Assembly (NCBI GenBank): GCA_934597345.1
Contig: CAKTRJ010000011.1
Coordinates: 1 to 60,792, forward strand
Length of the DNA stretch: 60,792 bases
Reading direction: 5' to 3'
Source of the DNA: an uncultured Oscillospiraceae bacterium
GTDB lineage: Bacteria > Bacillota > Clostridia > Oscillospirales > Oscillospiraceae
The first letter of the stretch is position 1. The number at the start of each line of letters is the position of its first letter. The position numbers were made by a program, and so were the translations under genes. Below are positions 1-8,029 of the stretch, in pieces. The notes beneath the pieces are model-generated. The model was not told the origin of the DNA. It did not search any database and worked only from the letters and a program-made list of their open reading frames with translations.

Positions 1-28
1 GCTGCAGTCGAGGCTCTAACCCTTTCAC

Positions 29-56
29 TTGATTATTCTGTATTTTTTGATAGAAT
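29..56 (+). promoter_or_regulatory. candidate promoter for the DUF6076/sigma pair
   Basis: TTGATT at 29-34 and TAGAAT at 51-56 are separated by 16 bases, about 50 bases ahead of the ATG at 108. The match to a sigma-A promoter is reasonable but not perfect. Confidence 0.4.
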
Positions 57-107
57 GAGAATATCGCAGGACAGCTGTAAAACGGATATGGGACAGGGGG
101 CGATGCT

Positions 108-1217
108 ATGCCGTTGGGAATACAGCAGAACAACGATTTTACGCAGTTCACAATGGATGTCTGGAATGACAAGATCTTTTATCAGGAGAAGGAGTTCCCG
201 GCGGGATTCATGGCGATGTCCATTCTGAACATTCCCGAAGAAGAACTTCCGGAGCTGATACAGGCCGGCGGCGCACCAACCTTCCTGTTTCCTGTGGTGG
301 TACAGGGCAGCGATGAGGAGGCTGCGGCGGTATTCCCGCAGCTGCGGGAACGGATATTGTATCTGACCGAACTGCTTTGGAAGTATCCGCCCTTTTGCTA
401 TAATGACTACGAGAAGGAAATGCGCCGGATCAATATCCTGTTTGACGAGAGAAACCTCCTGCAAATACGGACGCCCGATTCGGAGTTCCAGACAGAGTTT
501 CTGAGATTCTGCGTCGGGATCATACGCATCCCTATCGCCATGTATCACTTCTATGCAGCGGGGCGGTTCTTTGAGCTGGATTATCTGCGGCGTCTGAAAA
601 AACGGAACGAAACACATTTCGCCGTGGCCGCGCATGACTGCTTCAACAGCGAGCAGTTTTGGGATGAGATGCGGAGTTTACAGAGCTTGGATATGGAGCC
701 GTTCACGGTCTACCCGGAGCTGTCCTCCACCTATGTGTTTGCCCGCAGTCCTAAAAACGAAAAAGAAATGGTGTTTGTGGAACGGGTGATTTTTCCGCGC
801 CTGACCGATTTCTACACCTATGACCTGATGAACGGATTGCACCACGGCCACGCGCCCAGCCAGTGCCAAGGCTGCGGAAGATACTTTCTGACCACCAACG
901 GTCACATCCCTAAATACTGCGACGGCGTCGCCCCGCAGGACAGCCGCTATACCTGCCGGCAGTACGGCGCGATGATGCACCAGAAGGAGCAGAACAAGCA
1001 GCACCCGGTCTACCGCCTGTTCACCACCCGCACCGACACCATCCGCAAGCATCACCAGAGAGGGAAGATCTCCGATGACCTGCGGCGGGAGGCACTGTAT
1101 CTGGCGGGGAGCTACCGGGACAAGGCACTGATGGACAACGACTATGCCGCTGACGGATATGCGCGGGACATGGAATTGGAACACATTTACGCGGAGGCGG
1201 AAAAGCGGCTGAAATGA
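108..1217 (+). CDS. DUF6076-type mobile-element protein with zinc-ribbon-like cysteines
   Basis: This 369-residue soluble protein has no signal peptide or membrane segment. It resembles the DUF6076 family, which I know mainly from conjugative and integrative elements of gut Firmicutes; its function is unknown. A C-terminal cysteine cluster (C253, C256, C271, C283) looks like a zinc site, and the basic region after it (about 290-320) could bind nucleic acid. The ATG at 108 follows a purine-rich GGGACAGGGGG. The next gene, a sigma-like factor, begins 16 bases after the stop, so the two are probably one transcript. Family assignment is from memory of sequence style, without a search. Confidence 0.7.
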   Translation: MPLGIQQNNDFTQFTMDVWNDKIFYQEKEFPAGFMAMSILNIPEEELPELIQAGGAPTFLFPVVVQGSDEEAAAVFPQLRERILYLTELLWKYPPFCYNDYEKEMRRINILFDERNLLQIRTPDSEFQTEFLRFCVGIIRIPIAMYHFYAAGRFFELDYLRRLKKRNETHFAVAAHDCFNSEQFWDEMRSLQSLDMEPFTVYPELSSTYVFARSPKNEKEMVFVERVIFPRLTDFYTYDLMNGLHHGHAPSQCQGCGRYFLTTNGHIPKYCDGVAPQDSRYTCRQYGAMMHQKEQNKQHPVYRLFTTRTDTIRKHHQRGKISDDLRREALYLAGSYRDKALMDNDYAADGYARDMELEHIYAEAEKRLK

Positions 1218-1233
1218 GGAAGGGGGCGTTCCT

Positions 1234-2193
1234 GTGACGAAAAATATGTACACCGTTGCCGGGGACGGCCCCTGCAATGAAGAGTTGGCGTTGCGAATGC
1301 AAGCCGGAGACAAAAACGCCGCGGAGTGGCTCGTCTCACAGAACGAGGGTTACCTCACCGACCTGGCGCGGGCGTACATACCGTGGTGTGAGATGGAGGA
1401 TTTGAAGCAGGAGGCGGCGCTGGCACTGCTGGACGCGGCAGGGCGCTTTGATCCCGCCTACGGAACGAAGCTGCTGACCTATGCGACGCCCGTGATGGAA
1501 GCGGCGCTGTCCGACTACGCCGCGCGGTATTCTTCCTCTCTGTCCATTCCCATCAGCCGGTACAATCAACTGCGCAGGGTGGCATACCTCTGCGCCGAGG
1601 GATGGGACTCATCTGATGCTGAGTTGGTCAAGGTGGTGTGCGGAGAACTGAATGTATCTGCCAAGGTAGCTGGGGCATTGATAAAAGAATACCGGACGCT
1701 GTGCGGCGCGCGGCAGTTGGGCGACGATGTGTTCTCCATCAGCTGCGGCGGCGATCCCGCTGTGGCCTATGACCGTCTCATGCGCCGGACGCTGCTGATG
1801 CAGCGGATGGAGGAGGTGCTGACGCCCAGAGAGTTGAATCTGGTGCGGAGCTACCTCGGCATCGGCCAGCCGGACGAGGTCGGCATGACTTTTCAGGAGT
1901 TGGCGATCTATCTCAACTACAATGGCCCCAGCGGAGCGGAGAAGGCGTACAAGGCCGCACTGCGGAAACTGAAAAAGGACTTGTATGGCGGGGCCTACAG
2001 CCGGTGGCTCTCCGCACAGAAGGCCATCCGCGCCGCCAAAGCGGAAGCGGAGCAGGCCGCGGGGCAGCGCACAACGCCGCAGATCACGGGGCTGGATGAA
2101 AAGGAACTGATGGAGCGATTTATCTGCGAGGTCGTTTCGCTGATCCGTGTCCATGAGATATTCAGCGACGCATTGGAGACCGAAACAGAATAA
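1234..2193 (+). CDS. sigma-70-like factor of the mobile element
   Basis: 319 residues, starting at GTG behind GGAAGGGGGCG. Residues around 45-100 look like sigma region 2: a helical stretch with EDLKQEAALALLDAAGRFDP, then YGTKLLTYA. Residues about 190-250 look like a region 4 helix-turn-helix, beginning LTPRELNLVRSYLG. The charged C-terminal tail is unlike housekeeping sigma factors. Such proteins travel with DUF6076 genes on integrative elements and probably control element transcription, or act as DNA-binding regulators. A hairpin terminator follows directly. Whether it is an active sigma factor cannot be told from sequence alone. Confidence 0.7.
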   Translation: MTKNMYTVAGDGPCNEELALRMQAGDKNAAEWLVSQNEGYLTDLARAYIPWCEMEDLKQEAALALLDAAGRFDPAYGTKLLTYATPVMEAALSDYAARYSSSLSIPISRYNQLRRVAYLCAEGWDSSDAELVKVVCGELNVSAKVAGALIKEYRTLCGARQLGDDVFSISCGGDPAVAYDRLMRRTLLMQRMEEVLTPRELNLVRSYLGIGQPDEVGMTFQELAIYLNYNGPSGAEKAYKAALRKLKKDLYGGAYSRWLSAQKAIRAAKAEAEQAAGQRTTPQITGLDEKELMERFICEVVSLIRVHEIFSDALETETE

Positions 2194-2236
2194 GCGGTAC
2201 GGCACCAGGCTTGGTCTGATACCGTACTGCTTTTCG
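2192..2236 (+). terminator. intrinsic terminator, possibly bidirectional
   Basis: AAGCGGTACGG (2192-2202) pairs with CCGTACTGCTT (2222-2232), with one G-T wobble, and TTTTC follows. It lies between the convergent sigma-like gene and the DUF6550 gene. Confidence 0.7.
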
Positions 2237-2237
2237 T

Positions 2238-2702
2238 TTATCCCATGATGCCGATTTTATTGCCGTTCTCGTACATGTCCTCGGCGTATTCGACATGGTT
2301 GGGGCCTTGACTTTCTATCCAGCCGAAGCCCGGCACATAGACCATGTTGTCCGGAGCGCTGTCAGGTGATGCCGGGGCAGGCTCCGTTTCTTGCGGTGGT
2401 GTGGCATTCTGTTCAGGGGAAGCCTGTACTTCACTCGACGGAGTTGCTTGAATAGGCGATGGTCTCAGTGCAGTGGCAGCTTCTTTGACTGGCTCCGGTT
2501 GCGTTACATCCGACTTTTCTTCCTCTGGCATTATGATTTCTTCAATTTCTGGCAATTCCGGAACTTCGGGCTGTGCGGCGATTACGGCGGGCGAAGTAGG
2601 CGACGCAGATGTTTCCACGGCTGGCTCGTTCTGCAGTCACACGGCGGCACACAGGGCCAGACAGGCGGCGGATGCGGCTACAGTAATGATTAGCTTCTTC
2701 AT
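2238..2702 (-). pseudogene. DUF6550-like secreted protein, interrupted by an in-frame TGA
   Basis: Reading from the ATG at 2702 gives a classic signal peptide start (MKKLIITVAASAACLALCAAV). Codon 22 is TGA (2639-2637), after which the same frame stays open to 2238. The downstream part is a Pro/Glu-rich spacer followed by a conserved-looking tail with YVPGFGWIESQGPNHVEYAEDMYENGNKIGIMG-type sequence (only key residues matter: GFGW, the N-H-V-E-Y run and the terminal glycines). The ATG overlaps the stop of the upstream DUF6809 gene (ATGA), so the gene was translationally coupled. A single nonsense change, perhaps TGG to TGA, would silence it. A GTG restart at 2618 would lack the signal peptide. 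A sequencing error is possible. Confidence 0.6.
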
Positions 2703-3022
2703 TTTGCTTCTTCCTTTCTGGACATGGAAAGAGCGCCCAATCTTTTCGCCGTACAGCGAGAGACTGAGCGCTCTTTTTCATGTTGATTCAGTTCCATAGA
2801 GAGCCGCCACGCCAGCTCAAATCCAGAGATAAAGCTGTCGATGGATGTGTCCTCCACAATGCGGTCTTTGGCGTCGATGATCTGCAGCACCAGCCGCCGT
2901 TCCGGCTTTTCCAACACTTCAATGAGTGCCTGATGGCATTCCTCGATTTCCTTCTTCTGTGCTGGGATCTCCAGCGGCGTGTAGACGCAGTCGTATAGAT
3001 TTTTAAGTAGTTTATAGTTCAT
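2699..3022 (-). CDS. DUF6809-type small protein
   Basis: 107 residues, acidic and helical, with no membrane segment. The layout resembles DUF6809, a family common on integrative elements of Firmicutes: an N-terminal LLKNLYDCVYTP, a long Glu/Lys-rich helix, and a C-terminal SFISGFELAWRLSMEL. GGAGAG precedes the ATG at 3022. The stop overlaps the start of the broken DUF6550 gene by four bases. It lies 22 bases downstream of another small gene on the same strand, so the three probably formed an accessory operon. Function unknown. Confidence 0.6.
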   Translation of the reverse strand: MNYKLLKNLYDCVYTPLEIPAQKKEIEECHQALIEVLEKPERRLVLQIIDAKDRIVEDTSIDSFISGFELAWRLSMELNQHEKERSVSRCTAKRLGALSMSRKEEAK

Positions 3023-3044
3023 ATTTTCTCTCCAATTTGCAGAA

Positions 3045-3257
3045 TTAGATTTCTTCGTCTTGTATTTGCGGTAATTTTTTTGCTGTGGCTATTCCTTCTT
3101 TATATCCAGCGACTTTATACTCCATTGCCATGGAGGAAATAGCCACCGAGGCAAGTTCAAACCAATCCTCGAACAAATCTTTCTGTTCAGGAGTAAAGGT
3201 GCGTAACATCCGTTCCAACTTCTTTCTATATTCATAGTTAACAGAAAAATCCAACAT
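3045..3257 (-). CDS. small hypothetical protein of the mobile element
   Basis: 70 residues, beginning MLDFSVNYEYRKKL. I chose the ATG at 3257 because a perfect GAGGAGG sits just ahead of it; a longer frame back to 3329 has no such site. The protein is probably all-helical (LERMLRTFTPEQKDLFEDWFE). It is not recognised as a known family but resembles DUF6809-like companions in size and style. The upstream region (3258-3429) is a divergent AT-rich promoter region shared with the restriction cassette. Confidence 0.5.
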   Translation of the reverse strand: MLDFSVNYEYRKKLERMLRTFTPEQKDLFEDWFELASVAISSMAMEYKVAGYKEGIATAKKLPQIQDEEI

Positions 3258-3429
3258 ATGGATACCTCCTCTTATCGGCACGAACATTATCACACATTTG
3301 ATTTGAAAGCTATTCATCAACACCAACAAAAATTTATTGTATTATATGTTTTAGTGATACCCTGCTCAATTTTTCCTTGTTTTATTGCTGCAAATGCAAT
3401 ATAATGATATCAGTTATGGTGGTGATTCT

Positions 3430-3858
3430 GTGGCAGATAACATGACCAAGGAAGAACGCGGAAAACAAATGGCCTTGGTTAAGAATAAGAATACGAAACC
3501 AGAAGTTGAACTCAAGCATTTGTTTTGGAATCTTGGCTATCATTATCGGTATGCTAACTGGAATAAACTTCCCGGAAAACCCGATTTGGTTTTTGTGAAA
3601 AGGAAAAAGGCCGTTTTCCTGCACGGATGCTTTTGGCATAGACATCCAGGGTGCCCAAACACAAGGTTGCCAAAAAGTAATATTGAATTCTGGGAGAATA
3701 AGCTTTCAAAAAATGTTCTTCATGATGAGTTGGTGTATGCTGAACTACAGAAACTCGGATGGAGTTATTTGATTATATGGGAGTGCGAGATGAAGAAATC
3801 AAACCGCGCTTTGCTTGAAAACCGAATTCACTTATTCATGGACGGAGAAGTAGTATGA
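3430..3858 (+). CDS. vsr: very short patch repair endonuclease Vsr
   Basis: Vsr nicks the strand carrying a T:G mismatch formed when 5-methylcytosine deaminates, protecting sites methylated by the neighbouring enzyme. I start at GTG 3430 (VADNMTKEERGKQMA), which has GGTGGTGA five bases ahead and matches the usual Vsr N-terminus; the frame extends back to 3385 without a ribosome binding site. Numbered from that start, the metal ligand Asp is D52, and the F63, H65, W69, H70, H72 set follows the known Vsr pattern one residue out of register with E. coli. The family's zinc cysteines are partly visible (C67, C74). The stop overlaps the methyltransferase start (ATGA). Base composition is clearly more AT-rich than the chromosome, which suggests acquisition. 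Confidence 0.9.
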   Translation: MADNMTKEERGKQMALVKNKNTKPEVELKHLFWNLGYHYRYANWNKLPGKPDLVFVKRKKAVFLHGCFWHRHPGCPNTRLPKSNIEFWENKLSKNVLHDELVYAELQKLGWSYLIIWECEMKKSNRALLENRIHLFMDGEVV

Positions 3859-5039
3859 TAGTAAATTCGATTGAATTATTTACTGGCGCCGGCGGATTGG
3901 CAATGGGAATGCAAATGGCTGGTTGTCATCATCGTGTATTAATTGAATGGGACAAAGACTCGTGTGACACACTTCGCGGGAATATTGTCAGTGGATATGC
4001 GCCTGCTAAAGATTGGAAGGTAATTCAATCGGATGTACGATTGATTGATTATTCCTCCTTTGATTCTTCTATTCAATTAATCGCCGGTGGACCGCCTTGT
4101 CAGCCCTTTTCACTTGGCGGAAAGCACCAAGCGTACAATGATCACAGAGATATGTTCCCCGAAGCTGTTCGCGCAGTTAGAGAACTAAAGCCAAAGGCTT
4201 TTATCTTCGAAAATGTAAAAGGACTATTGAGAAAATCTTTTTCAACCTATTTTAACTACATTCTTCTTCAATTAACATATCCCGACATTGTTCGAAAAGA
4301 TAACGAAACATGGGTTGAACATCTGGGGCATCTTGAAAAGTTGCATACCAGTGGGCACTATAACGGAACAAAATACAATGTCGTTCCGCGTCTGCTAAAC
4401 GCAGCTGATTACGGCGTACCTCAAATCCGGCACAGAGTGGTTATCGTTGGTTTTAGAGAGGATTTGGGCGTTGAGTGGTCTTTTCCTGATGGCGAGTATT
4501 CGAGAGAAGCACTTCTCTACTCTAAATTTGTTACAGGCGAATACTGGGATATCCATAAAATTGCAACAAAACATCGCTCAGCACCTCCTCAAGCTGATTT
4601 GAAAAAAGCAGAGCAATTTGCTTCTAAATACGCAGGATATAAAGACAAACCGAGACCTTGGAAAACCGTTCGAGATGCGATTTTCGATTTACCTGATCCT
4701 CGGAGCAATGCGGCTATTGGTGTTCCAAATCATGAGTTTAGACCGGGAGCGCGATCCTATACTGGGCATACTGGCAGCATATTGGATGAGCCGTCTAAAA
4801 CCATAAAGGCTGGCTCACACGGTGTTCCTGGTGGAGAGAATTCTGTTGTTTTAGATGACGGTTCTGTTCGTTATTACACAGTACGTGAGAGTGCTCGTAT
4901 CCAAACCTTCCCAGATGACTATCTTTTCTTTGGTTCTTGGACTGAAAGTATGAGACAAATTGGCAACGCTGTTCCGGTTAAGCTGGCCCAAATGGTTGGT
5001 GCGTCTATTGTCAAGGAACTACAAAGGAGCGAGAAATAA
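3855..5039 (+). CDS. dcm: DNA (cytosine-5) methyltransferase
   Basis: A 394-residue C5-methyltransferase with all main motifs in order: I (ELFTGAGGLAMGM, about residues 8-19), IV with the catalytic cysteine (GGPPCQPFS, C82), VI (ENV at 119-121), VIII (QIRHRVVIVGF) and X (QIGNAVPVKLA near the C-terminus). The variable region lies between about 215 and 300 and should set the target. The partner restriction enzyme is Eco29kI-like, whose prototype cuts CCGCGG, so the likely target is that site; this is inference. The gene overlaps vsr by four bases, and the nuclease ATG directly follows its stop, making a tight vsr-M-R operon. Confidence 0.92.
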   Translation: MIVNSIELFTGAGGLAMGMQMAGCHHRVLIEWDKDSCDTLRGNIVSGYAPAKDWKVIQSDVRLIDYSSFDSSIQLIAGGPPCQPFSLGGKHQAYNDHRDMFPEAVRAVRELKPKAFIFENVKGLLRKSFSTYFNYILLQLTYPDIVRKDNETWVEHLGHLEKLHTSGHYNGTKYNVVPRLLNAADYGVPQIRHRVVIVGFREDLGVEWSFPDGEYSREALLYSKFVTGEYWDIHKIATKHRSAPPQADLKKAEQFASKYAGYKDKPRPWKTVRDAIFDLPDPRSNAAIGVPNHEFRPGARSYTGHTGSILDEPSKTIKAGSHGVPGGENSVVLDDGSVRYYTVRESARIQTFPDDYLFFGSWTESMRQIGNAVPVKLAQMVGASIVKELQRSEK

Positions 5040-5675
5040 ATGGCTACAGTGAAAAAGAAAGAAGATATTTTTGCTCCAACTCCATATAACCCGTTAGACA
5101 AACGGAACTTGGGAGAAAGTGTTGCCGGAGCAATGCTTAAAAGCGAAATTCATCCGTTACCTCCCGAAAAATTTAAGGGTGCTGGAATCTACGCCATTTA
5201 TTACACCGGTGATTTTGAGGCATACAAAGATTTATCGGCTGTAAATCGTGAAGGAAAATTTGCTCGTCCAATTTATGTAGGAAAGGCTGTTCCGGCCGGT
5301 GCGCGAAAAGGCGGAATTGGTCTCGGTGCCGACCCTGGCACGGCGCTCTTTAAGCGGCTTTGTGAACATTTGGAATCCGTAAGAGCTGCGGAGAATTTAA
5401 ACGAAGAAGACTTCTTCTGTCGTTATCTTGTCGTCGATGATATTTGGATTCCACTCGCGGAATCTCTTTTGATTGAAAAATTCCAACCTGTATGGAACCG
5501 TGTCCTTGATGGGTTTGGAAATCATGATCCCGGAAAGAATCGATATGAGCAAGAAAAATCACCTTGGGACAAATTGCATCCGGGACGCGACTGGGCAAAT
5601 AAAATGAGACCCTGTGCAAATACACAGGAAGCACTTATTGAACAGGTAAAAGGCTTTTTGTCTTCGGAAAACTAA
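5040..5675 (+). CDS. Eco29kI-family restriction endonuclease (GIY-YIG)
   Basis: 211 residues. GIYAIYY at 49-55 and PIYVGK at 77-82 form the GIY-YIG core. R106, H110, E141 and N153 fall where the catalytic Arg, His, Glu and Asn of the Eco29kI/Hpy188I branch are expected. The family cuts as a dimer and is unusual among type II enzymes in using a GIY-YIG fold. The start codon abuts the stop of the methyltransferase, so the nuclease can only be made after methyltransferase translation begins. A strong terminator follows. Low GC compared with flanking genes. Family call is firm; exact specificity is not. Confidence 0.88.
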   Translation: MATVKKKEDIFAPTPYNPLDKRNLGESVAGAMLKSEIHPLPPEKFKGAGIYAIYYTGDFEAYKDLSAVNREGKFARPIYVGKAVPAGARKGGIGLGADPGTALFKRLCEHLESVRAAENLNEEDFFCRYLVVDDIWIPLAESLLIEKFQPVWNRVLDGFGNHDPGKNRYEQEKSPWDKLHPGRDWANKMRPCANTQEALIEQVKGFLSSEN

Positions 5676-5687
5676 TTTAGAATGATG

Positions 5688-5735
5688 AAGGCATCAGAGC
5701 CATATTCGTTTTTGCTCTGATGCCTTTCGTTTTAC
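5688..5735 (+). terminator. terminator of the restriction cassette
   Basis: AAGGCATCAGAGC (5688-5700) and GCTCTGATGCCTT (5714-5726) form a perfect 13-bp stem with a 13-base loop, followed by TCGTTTT. Confidence 0.85.
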
Positions 5736-5819
5736 CATTGAGATTCGTGCAGTGGCGTAATGCTTTATCATACTGATATATGCACATATACATTTCAATA
5801 GTCCAAAGGAGCCTCAGAT

Positions 5820-7328
5820 ATGATTAGTGAAAATTCCTTGAGACAAATATCAGATATTTTTTGCGGAGATACCTCTGGATTCTACTCATATAAATCCGGC
5901 CCCAAACTTGTTTCATTTTTTAATCGGTACTTTAATGCTACAGACCGATATGGTCAAGGATTTCCGTCCAGATGGGCATATGTGTATGATAAGCTTGCTA
6001 CTATGCTGAACAATAATAGATTCGATTCTTTTCTCGATATAGTTCTTAGCAAAGAATACTTGATGCAGGATCTTAATATATCACAAGTCGAGTCGGCGGA
6101 GAAGTCAAATGAAATTCTAAGTGAATTCAATCGAATTCTTGCGCAAGACCGATACAAGATTACCCGGAATAAAGGTGTGCACCATCTTGTCTTAGAAAAT
6201 GATGATTTGGTTTTGATTGGAAGTGGTGGTTTCGCAAATGTATATCGCCAGAAATCTACAGGGTTAATTGTTAAAAAACTCAAAGACGATTTTCTTGCAG
6301 ACAAGGGAATTCGCAGTCGCTTCAAGAGAGAATTTAACATAACTAAATCGTTGCAGGACGCACATGGAATTATCGAGGTGTACTCGTTTGATGAGGGCAA
6401 TTGTTCCTACACAATGGAGCCCGCAGAAATGACATTGGAAAAATATGTCAGAGATAATGCGCTGACAGATGCAATCAAAATCAACTGTATTCGTCAAGTT
6501 CTCTTTGTCATGACTGAGGTACACAAACGCGATATCATTCACCGGGATATCAGCGCAAATAATATCTTCATCATATCTGGAATGGTGAAGATTGCAGACT
6601 TCGGCCTCGGAAAAGATTTGAACATATTCAATTCGCATAACACATTCTTAACCAGGGGCGTTGGCCAGTATGCATATTGCGCACCAGAACAGTTCATGAT
6701 GCTCAAAGACGGAGACAAACGCAGTGATGTATATTCTCTTGGCCGGGTAATTAATTTTATTATGACTGGTGACCCACGCGACCCGCACCATATGTTTAGA
6801 GGCGTTGCAGAAAAAGCCACGAACGATAATGCTGCCTATCGTTATGCTGACGCGGGTCAGTTGTCAACATTCTTTGAAAAAGCGGTTGCATTCCGTGCTC
6901 AATCAGAAAATCAGGAGCGCATCGATGAAAAAATTCTGCATAAAATCTTTGATGGTGATGTTGAAAGTTATATTTATGATCTAAGTGCAGAAAAGATATC
7001 CTCGGCACTACATTCTCGAAAATCCGGTTTTAGCGATACGTTGCTGGCATTTATGCGACTGGATGACTTACATGCCCTACATATTATCCAAAGTATTGAT
7101 AAGTCTTATCAAGAGGTTTGTGGACGTTCATTTGAGGCCTATGATCCTTTTGCGACCTTTGCTTATAGAGTTCTGAAGGACTCGTTTCCTTTCGTTGTAA
7201 AAGAAACCGCTGCAAATATTCTACGTTTTGTGGCGACTGATGTTAACCGCTTTAGCGCCCAGCGTTTAGTGGAAGAGTTGAAAGAGGATGGCTTGGAGCC
7301 GATGATTGAAGATATTTTGGATTCTTAA
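5820..7328 (+). CDS. serine/threonine protein kinase with AbiJ-like N-terminal domain (putative defence gene)
   Basis: 502 residues, no membrane segment. The kinase core is complete: glycine loop GSGGFANVY (134-142), lysine K152/K153, HRD (241-243) with N248, DFG (260-262) and APE (288-290). Residues 1-125 precede it. Their SGPKLVSFFN...GFPSRW pattern resembles, from memory, N-terminal domains of AbiJ-type abortive infection proteins. The C-terminal 170 residues (about 330-502) are helical and unrecognised. AAAGGAG lies ahead of the ATG. It follows the restriction cassette and is the last gene before the attachment site, a typical cargo position. Low GC. A role in phage defence is inferred from context and architecture. 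Confidence 0.75.
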   Translation: MISENSLRQISDIFCGDTSGFYSYKSGPKLVSFFNRYFNATDRYGQGFPSRWAYVYDKLATMLNNNRFDSFLDIVLSKEYLMQDLNISQVESAEKSNEILSEFNRILAQDRYKITRNKGVHHLVLENDDLVLIGSGGFANVYRQKSTGLIVKKLKDDFLADKGIRSRFKREFNITKSLQDAHGIIEVYSFDEGNCSYTMEPAEMTLEKYVRDNALTDAIKINCIRQVLFVMTEVHKRDIIHRDISANNIFIISGMVKIADFGLGKDLNIFNSHNTFLTRGVGQYAYCAPEQFMMLKDGDKRSDVYSLGRVINFIMTGDPRDPHHMFRGVAEKATNDNAAYRYADAGQLSTFFEKAVAFRAQSENQERIDEKILHKIFDGDVESYIYDLSAEKISSALHSRKSGFSDTLLAFMRLDDLHALHIIQSIDKSYQEVCGRSFEAYDPFATFAYRVLKDSFPFVVKETAANILRFVATDVNRFSAQRLVEELKEDGLEPMIEDILDS

Positions 7329-7353
7329 AATCTTTCACTAAGGTGACATCGCC

Positions 7354-7406
7354 TTTAGGTTCTCGTGCAGTGATGCGTTGGGGTTCGAGTCCCCATACCC
7401 GTACCA
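7354..7406 (+). other. 3' fragment of tRNA-Leu gene; candidate attachment site (attR)
   Basis: The segment reads as the 3' half of a class II tRNA. It has anticodon loop TTTAGGT (anticodon TAG, leucine), an anticodon 3' stem TCTCG, a short variable arm, a T arm TGGGG-TTCGAGT-CCCCA, an acceptor 3' strand TACCCGT, discriminator A and CCA. The bases before 7354 do not supply the matching anticodon 5' strand (CGAGA is needed, TCGCC is present) or any D arm or acceptor 5' strand. This is what integration into the 3' part of a tRNA gene leaves at the distal end of an element. The intact tRNA should lie beyond the left edge of the window. Confidence 0.75.
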
Positions 7407-7446
7407 AAAGCCACCGTAATTCCGTGGGAATTACGGTGGCTTTCTG
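7407..7446 (+). terminator. tRNA-associated intrinsic terminator
   Basis: AGCCACCGTAATTCC and GGAATTACGGTGGCT form a perfect 15-bp stem with a 3-base loop, followed by TTCT. It directly follows the tRNA CCA end and is probably the original tRNA terminator. Confidence 0.8.
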
Positions 7447-7528
7447 CATGATCAGGGCTTTTTCGCCGCAAAAACAGCGGCCATTGTAGAGGCGGCATAT
7501 AGGGCAAAATCAGAATCGCCTTCCCGCA

Positions 7529-8029
7529 TCAGGGCAGGAGGGCCGTCATGATACCCGAAAGAACGGCCGATATGACCACCATGCCGACGGTGCCGAAAAG
7601 CCACTTTTTGCACTTGTCCTTTCCGGTGATATACGGCTTCAGATCCTCCGTGCCGGGGATCGTCCACGCTTTCGTGCGACCCACCCAATAATCATCGATC
7701 AGGAAACGGTCGATCAGATTCATGACGGACAAGATCACCAGCAGCTGCCAGAATCCCGTCAGGAAGCCGCGGGCGCCGTTGACCGCATAGACGCAGACCA
7801 GCACATAGGCGATATAGCCGGGGATGCAGAGCAGCTTGAAGCCAACGGCGTTACGCCTGATCTTTTCCTGTGTGGTCAGCCCCAGTGCCACGCACCGCGC
7901 CTGCACCTGTGGACTGTACAGATGTACCATGCCGACAGCGCCCTTCCGGATGCCGACGGCGCAGACCAGCACCAGCAAAACGCCCAGTCCCAGCCCTTCC
8001 AGCAGGGTCTTCAGGATCAGTTCTCTCAT
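7529..8029 (-). CDS. small integral membrane protein
   Basis: 166 residues from the ATG at 8029, which overlaps the stop of the upstream reductase gene (ATGA). A longer frame to 8068 lies inside that gene. About four membrane segments are visible (near residues 5-22, 60-78, 85-100 and 142-162), with a cytosolic-looking RTKAWTIPGTEDLKPYITGKDKCKKW loop (the charged KDKCKKW end is notable). No known family is recognised. It is translationally coupled to the PanE-like gene. No terminator is obvious after its stop at 7529. Confidence 0.55.
   Translation of the reverse strand: MRELILKTLLEGLGLGVLLVLVCAVGIRKGAVGMVHLYSPQVQARCVALGLTTQEKIRRNAVGFKLLCIPGYIAYVLVCVYAVNGARGFLTGFWQLLVILSVMNLIDRFLIDDYWVGRTKAWTIPGTEDLKPYITGKDKCKKWLFGTVGMVVISAVLSGIMTALLP

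Noticed and set aside
2637..2639. TGA read as selenocysteine
   Set aside because: No selenocysteine insertion hairpin is apparent after it, and the place (end of a signal peptide) makes no sense for a selenoprotein.
7320..7406. Complete tRNA gene
   Set aside because: No acceptor 5' strand, D arm or matching anticodon 5' strand precedes the 3' half; only a fragment is present.
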